Made by a program: the position numbers and the translations under genes. From the NCBI GenBank assembly GCA_963841425.1, contig CAWJCL010000002.1, positions 620,001-684,000 of the forward strand: DNA of 64,000 nucleotides. Direction: 5' to 3'. Of the stretch, positions 32,844 through 42,034 are shown in pieces (positions within the stretch are counted from its first letter, which is position 1; every line of letters begins with the position of its first letter). The stretch is from DATEOR01 sp963841425 (GTDB lineage Bacteria; Actinomycetota; Thermoleophilia; Gaiellales; Gaiellaceae). The notes under the pieces were generated by a model. It saw only the letters and a program-made list of their open reading frames with translations. It was not told the DNA's origin and did not search any database.

Positions 32844-32849
32844 ATTGTA
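32844..32849 (-). promoter_or_regulatory. Putative -10 hexamer (leaderless), divergent with the kinase gene
   Basis: TACAAT is seven bases before GTG 32836. On the plus strand the overlapping text contains TAGGCT (32848-32853), ten bases before ATG 32864, so the two divergent -10 boxes nearly coincide. Confidence 0.4.
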
Positions 32850-32863
32850 GGCTCCTCGGCCCC

Positions 32864-33655
32864 ATGATCTGCACGTTCGGTGACCTGCTCCTCGACGTCG
32901 TCGTCCGCCTCGACGGGCCGATCGCAGAGGACACCGACACCTACGGCCGCACACGGGTGGGCCCCGGCGGCCAGGCGGCGAACGTCGCCGCGTGGACGGC
33001 TGCGCTCGGAGGGCGAGCCCGCTTCATCGGGAAGCGCGCCGACGATCCGGCCGGGGTCATGCTCGCGGACGAGCTGCGCCGGTGCGGCGTCGAGCTCGCG
33101 GGCCCGGTGGAGGAGGCGGGCACCGGCACGGTGATCTCCGTGGCGACGCCCGACGGGAAGCGGACGATGCTGACCGACCGCGGGATCGCACCGGGCCTCA
33201 CGCCGGACGAGCTCGACGCGTCCTGGCTCGAAGGCTGCGAATGGCTGCACATCGCCGGATACAGCCTCGCGCGCCCGCCGATCAGGGAGGCGTCGCTGGC
33301 CGCCGCCGCCCTCGCGCCGCGCGTGAGCGTCGACCTCTCTTCGACCGCGGCGATCGAGACGGCCGGCGCCGGCGAATTCCGAGAGCTTCTCGGCCGCATC
33401 CGCCCCGAGATCGTCTTCGCGAACGAGGAGGAGGCCGGGCTCGTGGGCGAGATCGAGACGGAGACGCTCGTGGTCAAGCGCGGCGCGCGCGGCATCGTCG
33501 TCTCGGGCAACGAGTACGAGGCGAGGCCGGCCGAGGTCGTCGACACCACTGGAGCCGGAGACGCGCTCGCCGCCGGCTTCCTCCTGGGCGGCCAGGAGCT
33601 CGGCCTCGACGCGGCGGCGCGTTGTGTGGCAACCATGGGAGCCTTCCCGCAGTGA
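32864..33655 (+). CDS. PfkB-family carbohydrate kinase, probable pseudouridine kinase
   Basis: 263 residues from ATG 32864. PfkB signatures: GPGGQAANVAAWTAALGG near the N-terminus and DTTGAGDALAAGFLLG with the catalytic Asp near the C-terminus. Short for the family but complete. The stop overlaps the psuG start (GTGA), and psuG acts on pseudouridine 5'-phosphate, so this kinase most likely makes that substrate (PsuK role). The assignment rests on context. Confidence 0.87.
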   Translation: MICTFGDLLLDVVVRLDGPIAEDTDTYGRTRVGPGGQAANVAAWTAALGGRARFIGKRADDPAGVMLADELRRCGVELAGPVEEAGTGTVISVATPDGKRTMLTDRGIAPGLTPDELDASWLEGCEWLHIAGYSLARPPIREASLAAAALAPRVSVDLSSTAAIETAGAGEFRELLGRIRPEIVFANEEEAGLVGEIETETLVVKRGARGIVVSGNEYEARPAEVVDTTGAGDALAAGFLLGGQELGLDAAARCVATMGAFPQ

Positions 33656-34551
33656 CCGATCTCCTCCGCATCCATCCCGAAGTGCGCGCCGCCCTCGAGT
33701 CGCGGCGGCCCGTGGTCGCGCTCGAGACGACGCTCGTCGCACACGGCTTCCCGGGCGGAGTCGGAGCCGAGGTCGCCGCCGAAGCCGAGCGGCGCGTGCG
33801 CGTCGCCTGGGCGGTGCCGGCCACGATCGGCGTGGTCGACGGACGGATCTGCGTCGGCCTCGAAGCGGGAGAGCTCGAGCGGTTCGCAACCTCGCCCGAG
33901 GCGCGCAAGGTCGGCCCGCGCGACCTCGCCGCCTGCGCGGTGGCGAAGGAGCTCGGCGCGACCACGGTCGGGGCGACCCTCGCCGTCTGCCGTGCCGCGG
34001 GCATCGGCTTCATGGGCACCGGCGGGATCGGCGGCGTCCACCGCGGATGGGAGCACTCAATGGACATTTCCGCCGACCTCGGCGAACTGGGGCGGACGGA
34101 GGCGCTCGTCGTCGCATCGGGCGCGAAGTCGATCCTCGATGTGGACGCGACCACCGAGGTGCTGGAAACCCTTGGCGTGCCTGTGCTCGGCTGGCGCACG
34201 GACGAGCTGCCGCTCTTCTACAAGGCGGACGGCGGGCCGCCCGTCTCGCAGCGCGTGCAGAGCGTCGAGGAGGCCGCCCAAGTGGCGCAGTTCCACTGGC
34301 GCCTCGGCCGCCACTCCGGGATCGTCCTCGCCCGGCCGCCGGACGAGAGCCTGGACGTCGAGCCGCTCATCGAAGAGGGGATCGCGGAGGCCGCCAAGCG
34401 CGGCATCCGTGGGCAGGCGGTGACGCCGTTCGTCCTCTCCTACCTGCACGAACGAAGCAACGGGCGCACGATCGACGCGAACAGGAAGCTGATCGTCGAG
34501 AACGCCGCCCTCGCCGCCGAGGTCGCCACGGCCTACTCGAAGCTGACCTAG
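33652..34551 (+). CDS. psuG: Pseudouridine-5'-phosphate glycosidase
   Basis: 299 residues from GTG 33652. The family core is clear: VALETTLVAHGFP, PATIGVVDGRI, FMGTGGIGGVHRG, ADLGELGRT, VASGAKSILDV, LGVPVLGWRTDELPLFY, and a C-terminal GQAVTPFVLSYLHE segment with NAALAAEVA. It cleaves the C-C glycosidic bond of pseudouridine phosphate to uracil and ribose 5-phosphate. Coupled to the PfkB kinase. Confidence 0.96.
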   Translation: MTDLLRIHPEVRAALESRRPVVALETTLVAHGFPGGVGAEVAAEAERRVRVAWAVPATIGVVDGRICVGLEAGELERFATSPEARKVGPRDLAACAVAKELGATTVGATLAVCRAAGIGFMGTGGIGGVHRGWEHSMDISADLGELGRTEALVVASGAKSILDVDATTEVLETLGVPVLGWRTDELPLFYKADGGPPVSQRVQSVEEAAQVAQFHWRLGRHSGIVLARPPDESLDVEPLIEEGIAEAAKRGIRGQAVTPFVLSYLHERSNGRTIDANRKLIVENAALAAEVATAYSKLT

Positions 34552-34773
34552 CTACTCGTCGATTCGTTCGATGGCGACGATGTCGTCGGCCTCGAACTGG
34601 ACCTCTCCCGCCTTGCCCCAGCCGACGATGTCGCCGCTCGGGAGGATCGCCACCGGCGCGATCACCGTGCCGTCGCGAAGGAGGAGCCTGGTCTGATGGG
34701 CGCCGAAAGCGTCTTGCGGCCAGCCGGCCACCTCGGCGACGAGCCAGTCGGGCAGCCGGGGCGGGTCGGCCAC
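34552..34773 (-). CDS. Small hypothetical protein
   Basis: 73 residues from GTG 34773, whose G overlaps the upstream stop (TAGTG). The sequence (LPDWLVAEVAGWPQ, RLLLRDGTVIAPVAILPSGDIVGWG, FEADDIVAIERID) reads as a small beta-rich fold. Translationally coupled to the GYD-domain gene. No family recognised. Confidence 0.65.
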   Translation of the reverse strand: MADPPRLPDWLVAEVAGWPQDAFGAHQTRLLLRDGTVIAPVAILPSGDIVGWGKAGEVQFEADDIVAIERIDE

Positions 34774-35060
34774 TACTCCGCGAGCAGGTTCAGCAGGTCC
34801 TCGACCTCGAGCATCTCGTAGGACTGGGTGTGCACGCTGCCCCGCGCCCCCAGAGCGACGGAGACCTTCGCGATCGCGGAGGCGTCGGGCGCCTCCACGA
34901 TGTTCACGAAGTCGTGCGGCCCGAGGACGAACCACTGGTGGAGCACATTGACTCCGAGCTCCTCGACATCCTTGTTCACCTCGCGCACCCGCTCCGGGTT
35001 GGCGCGCAGCGTCTGCAGGCCCTGCTCACTGAGCTGCGACAGCATCAGGTACTTCGGCAT
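34773..35060 (-). CDS. GYD-domain protein
   Basis: 95 residues. KYLMLSQLSEQGLQTLRANPERVREVNKDVEELG and QWFVLGPHDFVNIVEAPD follow the GYD family pattern, small ferredoxin-like proteins of unknown role. The usual G-Y-D triplet is here G-P-H-D. Eight bases after the 227-residue membrane protein, so co-transcribed. Confidence 0.85.
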   Translation of the reverse strand: MPKYLMLSQLSEQGLQTLRANPERVREVNKDVEELGVNVLHQWFVLGPHDFVNIVEAPDASAIAKVSVALGARGSVHTQSYEMLEVEDLLNLLAE

Positions 35061-35068
35061 CCGTCCTC

Positions 35069-35752
35069 CTAGGTCTTCGGCTGCGGCGAGGATAACGCCC
35101 GCGACCTCTGCTCGAAGTAGAGCAGGCTGAGCCCGAGGAAGAAGAAGGGCCCGAGCACGCCGTTCGCCATCACGCGCGCGGCGAGGCTCCCGTTGTCCGC
35201 AAAGCCCGTCAGAAGGAGCCCCAGGAACGGGCCGAAGAGCGCGTAGATAACGGTGAGCGCCGCGCTGACGCCGAGCACATGCAGGAACTCCGGCCGGGCA
35301 AGGTCGGTCGCGCGCGTGAGCGCGAACCCGATCTGGCCGAACCAGGACGTTCCCTCGGGAGCGCGCTCGATCATCGCTACCGGAATCGCAAGCCCTACGA
35401 ACGAAAGCCAGGCCACCGAGAAGAAGAGGATGAGAGCGTCCACGATCCCGAGCACGAACGGGAGCGAGACGATGATCGTGAGCGGGGCGAGGACCGGAGC
35501 CCGCAGGCCGACCTGGGCCCAGGCCTCGCCGGCTGGGTCGCCGAGCGCAATGCGGACCGCGACCGCGTAGCACACGGTGAACGCGGGCGCGATGACCGCG
35601 ATGACGAGCACGAGCTCGCCGAGAATTCCGGCCGCGAAGACGGCCCCGCCGAGGAAGGCGCCGATGCCGGCCGCCGCCCAGAGCCGCGCGCCGTAAAGAC
35701 GGACGGTCTCGGCGAGGAGCTCTCCGAGCTTGAGCGGGCGGTCGACGATCAT
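35069..35752 (-). CDS. Integral membrane protein
   Basis: 227 residues with about six helices (LWAAAGIGAFLGGAVFAAGI, LVLVIAVIAPAFTVCYAVAV, PLTIIVSLPFVLGIVDALILFF, AWLSFVGLAIPVAM and two near the C-terminus). An amphipathic segment TRATDLARPEFLHVLG precedes the last pair. Similar in shape to membrane domains found on glycerophosphodiesterases, but no enzyme motif is present. Function unknown. Confidence 0.75.
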   Translation of the reverse strand: MIVDRPLKLGELLAETVRLYGARLWAAAGIGAFLGGAVFAAGILGELVLVIAVIAPAFTVCYAVAVRIALGDPAGEAWAQVGLRAPVLAPLTIIVSLPFVLGIVDALILFFSVAWLSFVGLAIPVAMIERAPEGTSWFGQIGFALTRATDLARPEFLHVLGVSAALTVIYALFGPFLGLLLTGFADNGSLAARVMANGVLGPFFFLGLSLLYFEQRSRALSSPQPKT

Positions 35753-35766
35753 GGAAGGCGGAACGG

Positions 35767-35772
35767 TACCCT
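35767..35772 (+). promoter_or_regulatory. Putative -10 hexamer (leaderless) pointing at an ATC codon
   Basis: TACCCT ends six bases before ATC 35779, the first codon of the GNAT protein body. Confidence 0.35.
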
Positions 35773-35778
35773 CGCCGC

Positions 35779-36231
35779 ATCGAGATCCGGCGCGAGACCT
35801 ACGGGAGCGAGGCGGCCCGGGCGCTGACCGATCCGCTCGCCGGGGAGCTCCTGGAGCGGCACGGCCGGCCCGGATCCGGGGGCGAGCCGCCCTCGTCGGA
35901 CTTCGCGTTGCCGGACGGCGCGTTCCTGGTCGGCTCTGTGGACGGCCTCGACGTGGCTTGCGGCGGCGTGTGCCGCTTCGATGCCGAGACGGCCGAGATC
36001 CGGCGAATGTACGTCGTGCCGGAGCGCCGAGGCGCAGGCTTCTCGCGGCGGATGCTCGGCGCGCTGGAGGACGAGGCGCGCTCTCTGGGATATCGCCTGG
36101 CGCGGCTCGAGACCGGCGTCCGCCAGCACGAGGCGCTCAGCCTCTACCGCTCCGCCGGGTTCGAAGAGATCCCACGCTACGGCCCGTACGCAGACGACGA
36201 GCTGAGCGTCTGCTTCGAGAAGTCGCTCTAG
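35779..36231 (+). CDS. GNAT family N-acetyltransferase, probable non-canonical ATC start
   Basis: 150 residues if read from ATC 35779. The fold is complete: IEIRRETYGSE at strand 1, GGVCRFDAETAEIRRMYVVPERRGAGFSRRML (acetyl-CoA loop) and HEALSLYRSAGFEEIPRYG. No ATG or GTG exists in frame upstream or in the first 43 residues; the only ordinary start is TTG 35908, which would remove the first strand and helices. The placement of TACCCT six bases before ATC matches the leaderless pattern of neighbours. Substrate unknown. Convergent with LysE by four bases. Confidence 0.75.
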   Translation: MEIRRETYGSEAARALTDPLAGELLERHGRPGSGGEPPSSDFALPDGAFLVGSVDGLDVACGGVCRFDAETAEIRRMYVVPERRGAGFSRRMLGALEDEARSLGYRLARLETGVRQHEALSLYRSAGFEEIPRYGPYADDELSVCFEKSL

Positions 36232-36854
36232 CCCTGCTCGGACGCGAGCCGCAGGCCGAGGGTCACGAGCACCGCTCCTGTCAGCCCGTCCACGATGCGG
36301 CGAATGCGCGGCCGCTCGAAGACCGTCTTCGCTCGTGCGACCGCGAAGGCGTAGGCCGCCAGCCACGCAGCGGTCATCGCGCAGAAGCAGAGCCCGAGAG
36401 CCATGTAGGTGGCGAAGCGCGGGCCGGACTCGGGCGCGAACTGCGGAAGGAGGCTCGTGAAGAAGACTGCCATCTTCGGGTTGCCGAGGTTCGAGATCAC
36501 GCCCTGCCGATAGGCATTGGCCGGCGAGAGCCCACCCGTCGGCACGACGATGTCGATCGGGGCTCGCGAGCGGCGCAGCACGTGCACCAGCATCTGTCCG
36601 CCGAGGAAGACGAGGTAGATCGCGCCCGCGAGCTTGACGGCGAGAAACGCCGGCTCCGATGCGAGGAGGAGCGCCGTGATGCCCGCGCTCGCCGCGAGGG
36701 TCCAGACTGCCTGGCCGGTGGAGACGCCGAGAGCCGTCAGCACCCCTGCGCGCCGCCCGCCGAGAAGTGTGCTCCGAATCGTGAGCGCCGTGTCCTGCCC
36801 AGGCGTGACGATCACGAGCGCCGAGACCCCGAGGAACGCGAGCAGCTCCTTCAT
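36228..36854 (-). CDS. LysE/RhtB-type amino-acid exporter
   Basis: 208 residues from ATG 36854. Six helices, the signature VIVTPGQDTALTIRSTLLGGRRAGVLTALGVSTG near the N-terminus and ISNLGNPKMAVFFTSLLPQF in the middle are those of the LysE family. It likely exports homoserine/threonine-type amino acids. The upstream region contains palindromic repeat copy A, which separates it from the divergent cupin gene. Confidence 0.92.
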   Translation of the reverse strand: MKELLAFLGVSALVIVTPGQDTALTIRSTLLGGRRAGVLTALGVSTGQAVWTLAASAGITALLLASEPAFLAVKLAGAIYLVFLGGQMLVHVLRRSRAPIDIVVPTGGLSPANAYRQGVISNLGNPKMAVFFTSLLPQFAPESGPRFATYMALGLCFCAMTAAWLAAYAFAVARAKTVFERPRIRRIVDGLTGAVLVTLGLRLASEQG

Positions 36855-36882
36855 CGTCCCGGAGTCTCGCACCTCGACGGGA

Positions 36883-36991
36883 GCCTTGTGTTGCACACGC
36901 ACGAACAAGGCCATGGCCCCTCGCGGCATGGCTTCTCTCGTGGAATGGGGAAACGATGGGCGTTCGACTTTGTGACTGTGAAACACAAGGC
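36883..36991 (-). repeat. Dispersed palindromic repeat, copy A
   Basis: 109 bases. Ends gccttgtgttgcac (36883-36896) and gtgaaacacaaggc (36978-36991) are complementary at 13 of 14 positions. The same ends occur at 44041-44139 and 59086-59195. Taking GTGTTTCAC as the left end, this copy lies on the minus strand. It sits in the divergent region between lysE and the cupin gene. Confidence 0.8.
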
Positions 36992-37016
36992 GGTTCGGTC
37001 GGTTCGAGTCGACGGG

Positions 37017-37022
37017 TAAGGT
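37017..37022 (+). promoter_or_regulatory. Putative -10 hexamer (leaderless) for the cupin gene
   Basis: TAAGGT seven bases before GTG 37030. Confidence 0.4.
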
Positions 37023-37029
37023 CACCGCC

Positions 37030-37400
37030 GTGGGATTCACGATCTTCCAGGGAGAAGAGCTGCCCTTCGTTCCACGGGACGAGAACGATCCCCGTAGCGT
37101 CGCCCGGCTGTCCGATGCGCTGGCGGAATCGCGCGCAAACGTCTGGCGCTACCCGCCCGGCTCGATCGGAAAGCGGCACCGCGACCTCGGCCAGGAGGAG
37201 GTCTTCGTCGTTCTCGACGGCACGCTGACCGTCGACCTCGGCGAGCCACCCGAGCGGCACGAGATCGCCCGAGGAGGAATCCTCGTCGTCGAGCGCGGTA
37301 CGATCCTCCAGCTCCGCAACGCAGGCGGCGACGAGGCCGTCCTCTTCATCTACGGCGCCCCGCCGGAGACCGGCAAGAGCGAGTTCTTCGACAGCGTCTC

Positions 37401-37404
<4 letters not shown>
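37030..37404 (+). CDS. Single-domain cupin protein
   Basis: 124 residues from GTG 37030. Cupin motif 1 reads GSIGKRHRDLGQEEVFVVLDGTL and motif 2 GGILVVERGTILQLRNAG. One metal His of motif 1 is kept (KRHR); the second motif lacks its His, so metal binding is uncertain. Substrate unknown. The stop overlaps clpB convergently by four bases. Confidence 0.85.
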
Positions 37405-39862
<2,458 letters not shown>

Positions 39863-39881
<19 letters not shown>

Positions 39882-40255
39882 CTCGTCCTTTCGGGGAGCC
39901 GCTCACCCTCGCGGCGGTAGAGCACGACTTCGCGCTTGTACTGCTTGTGCACGTTGCGAATCTCGCGCCGCAGGTCGCGCTCGAGCCGCTCGAGCCGCGC
40001 GCGCGCCTTGCCGAGCTCGTCCTCGAGGCGGATGACCGTCTCGACCCCGGCAAGGTTCAGGCCGAGCTCGGTCGTCAGGCGTTGGATGAGCCGGAGCCGC
40101 TCGAGGTCGGCCTCGGAGTAGAGGCGCGTGTTCCCCGGGGTGCGCTTGGGGCGCACGAGGCCCTTCGACTCGTAGATGCGAAGCGTCTGCGGGTGCATGC
40201 CGACGAGCTCGGCGGCGACCGAGATCATGTAGCGCGGCCGCTCCCGCTCGGTCAT
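39863..40255 (-). CDS. hspR: MerR-type heat-shock repressor HspR
   Basis: 130 residues. MISVAAELVGMHPQTLRIYESKGLV with RTPGNTRLYSEADLERLRLIQRLTTELGLNLAGVE is the HspR winged HTH; a basic coiled-coil tail follows. HspR represses the dnaK operon and clpB in Actinobacteria, using DnaK as co-repressor. It overlaps the 57-residue gene (ATGA) and clpB. I did not find a good HAIR site (CTTGAGT-N7-ACTCAAG) before dnaK, so the operator is unclear. Confidence 0.94.
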
Positions 40256-40425
40256 TCGCGCCCCGCCTCCCTACCGCCGGTCCAGAGCGTCCACATGAGG
40301 ACGAGGGTGCTGGCGAGCACGAGTACCAGGGCGATCCACTGTAGGGCGGTGACCATGGTCAGGAAGAGCCCGAAAGCGGCGGCGAGCGCCACCATCGCGT
40401 AGATCCGAAGCCGCCGCCGCGTCAC
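40252..40425 (-). CDS. Small two-helix membrane protein inside the dnaK operon
   Basis: 57 residues from GTG 40425. The GTG overlaps the dnaJ stop (GTGA) and its own stop overlaps the hspR start (ATGA). Two transmembrane helices (AMVALAAAFGLFLTMVTA and WIALVLVLASTLVLMWTLW) with a basic start (TRRRLRIY). The exact coupling at both ends argues strongly for a real gene. Function unknown. Confidence 0.75.
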   Translation of the reverse strand: MTRRRLRIYAMVALAAAFGLFLTMVTALQWIALVLVLASTLVLMWTLWTGGREAGRE

Positions 40426-41528
40426 GAGAACACTTTCTCTCTGGGGTCGTCGCGCGAGACCCTCTGCAGGTTCTCGATCGCCTCGCGCTCGGCCTTGGAG
40501 AGCTTGGTCGGCACGCTGACGCGGAGCCGCGCGAGGAGGTCGCCCTTCCCGCCGCCCTTCAGCTTGGGCGCGCCGCGGCCCTTGACCTTCAGCATCTTCC
40601 CGTCCTGCGACCCCGCGGGGATCTTGAGCGCGACACGGCCTTCCGGGGTCGGAATCTCGACAGTCGACCCGAGCGCGGCCTCGGCGTATGTGACCGGGAC
40701 CTCGAGCACGAGATCCGAGCCGCGCCGCTCGTACAGAGGCGAAGCGGCGACGCGTGTGACGACGAGGAGATCCCCGGGCGAACCGCCGTTCGTTCCTGCC
40801 TCGCCCTTGCCCTTGAGACGGATCTGCGTGCCGTCTTTGACTCCCGCCGGGATCTTCACGGTGTAGCGCTTCGTGCGGCGCTCGCGACCGGAGCCCTTGC
40901 AGTTTCGGCACGGCCGCTCGATCACGGTGCCGTTGCCGTGGCAGCGCGGACACGGGCGCGAGAACGCGAAGAAGCCTTCGTCCTCGGAGACGACCCCGCG
41001 GCCGCGGCACTCGGGGCAGATCTGCGGCGCGGTCCCGGGCTCGGCACCGGTCCCGTGGCACACGGAGCACGTGACCTCGAGGTCGACCGGGATCTTCGTC
41101 GTCAGACCCTTGAGCGAGTCCTCGAACGAGACGTTGATCGCCACCTCGACGTCACGGCCCCTTTCCCCCCGTCCGCGACGCTGCGAGGAGCCGCGCGCTG
41201 CGCCCGCGTTCCCGAAGATGTTCCCGAAGAGGTCGCCGAGATCGCCAAGGTCGGAGATGTTCCCGGACCAGTTGAAGTTGCCGCCGGCCCCGGGCCCACC
41301 GCCGGCGCCGCTGAAGATCCGCGGGCCGACCTGGTCGTACTGCTTGCGCTTCTCGGGATCCGAGAGGACGTCGTAGGCGCCCTGGATCTCCTTGAAGCGC
41401 TCTTCAGCCGCCTCGTCGCCCGGGTTCTTGTCCGGGTGGTGCTGGCGCGCGAGCTTCCGGTAGGCCTTCTTGATCTCGTCCGCCGAGGCGCTCTTCTCGA
41501 CGCCCAGGGCCTCGTAGAGATCCCTCAT
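40422..41528 (-). CDS. dnaJ: DnaJ co-chaperone
   Basis: 368 residues. J domain with HPD in RQHHPDKNPGD, a Gly/Phe/Asn-rich linker, four CxxCxGxG zinc repeats (CSVCHGTGAEPG, CPECRGRG, CPRCHGNG, CRNCKGSG) and the two-barrel C-terminal domain. It delivers substrates to DnaK and stimulates its ATPase. Overlaps grpE by ATGA. Confidence 0.97.
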   Translation of the reverse strand: MRDLYEALGVEKSASADEIKKAYRKLARQHHPDKNPGDEAAEERFKEIQGAYDVLSDPEKRKQYDQVGPRIFSGAGGGPGAGGNFNWSGNISDLGDLGDLFGNIFGNAGAARGSSQRRGRGERGRDVEVAINVSFEDSLKGLTTKIPVDLEVTCSVCHGTGAEPGTAPQICPECRGRGVVSEDEGFFAFSRPCPRCHGNGTVIERPCRNCKGSGRERRTKRYTVKIPAGVKDGTQIRLKGKGEAGTNGGSPGDLLVVTRVAASPLYERRGSDLVLEVPVTYAEAALGSTVEIPTPEGRVALKIPAGSQDGKMLKVKGRGAPKLKGGGKGDLLARLRVSVPTKLSKAEREAIENLQRVSRDDPREKVFS

Positions 41529-42034
41529 TCGCCTTGCGAGACCACGACTCGGGCCGGGCGCAGAACGCGGTCGCCCAGTCGGTAGCCCTTCTGCAGGACC
41601 TCGATGACCGAGCCGTCCTCCTGCTCGGAGGGCTGTGAGAGAAGCGCCTCGTGCACGTGCGGGTCGAACTGCCCTTCCGTCTCCACCTCGACGAGGCCTT
41701 CGCGTGCGAGCGCCTCGACGAGCTCGCGGTGGACGAGCCGGACGCCTTCCTCGAGCTTGGCTTCCTCGTGCTGGGCGGCCGCCTCGAGCGCGCGCTCGAG
41801 ATCGTCGAGCACGGGCAGGAGCTCCTTGACGAGACGCTCGTGGGCACGCGCGACCAGGCCCTCCTGGTCGCGCGCAACCCGCTTACGGTAGTTCTCGAAA
41901 TCGGCGGCGACGCGCTTGAGGTCGTTCAGATACTCGTCACGTTCCTTCTCGAGGAGCGCTGCGCGCTCCTCGAGAGCGGAAACCCTTTCTTCGAGCTCGG
42001 AGAGGCTCGGCTTCGGCTCGGCCTTCTCAGCCAT
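41525..42034 (-). CDS. grpE: GrpE nucleotide exchange factor
   Basis: 169 residues. A long N-terminal coiled coil (LSELEERVSALEERAALLEKERD), FENYRKRVARDQE, and the beta domain GQFDPHVHEALLSQPS, VLQKGYRLGDRVLRPARVVVSQ identify GrpE. Releases ADP from DnaK. Its ATG overlaps the dnaK stop (TGATG). Confidence 0.96.
   Translation of the reverse strand: MAEKAEPKPSLSELEERVSALEERAALLEKERDEYLNDLKRVAADFENYRKRVARDQEGLVARAHERLVKELLPVLDDLERALEAAAQHEEAKLEEGVRLVHRELVEALAREGLVEVETEGQFDPHVHEALLSQPSEQEDGSVIEVLQKGYRLGDRVLRPARVVVSQGE

Noticed and set aside
36883..36950. Extending lysE upstream through the repeat to gain an extra N-terminus
   Set aside because: The frame is open there, but the added residues are encoded by the dispersed repeat, and ATG 36854 begins a normal LysE-type first helix.
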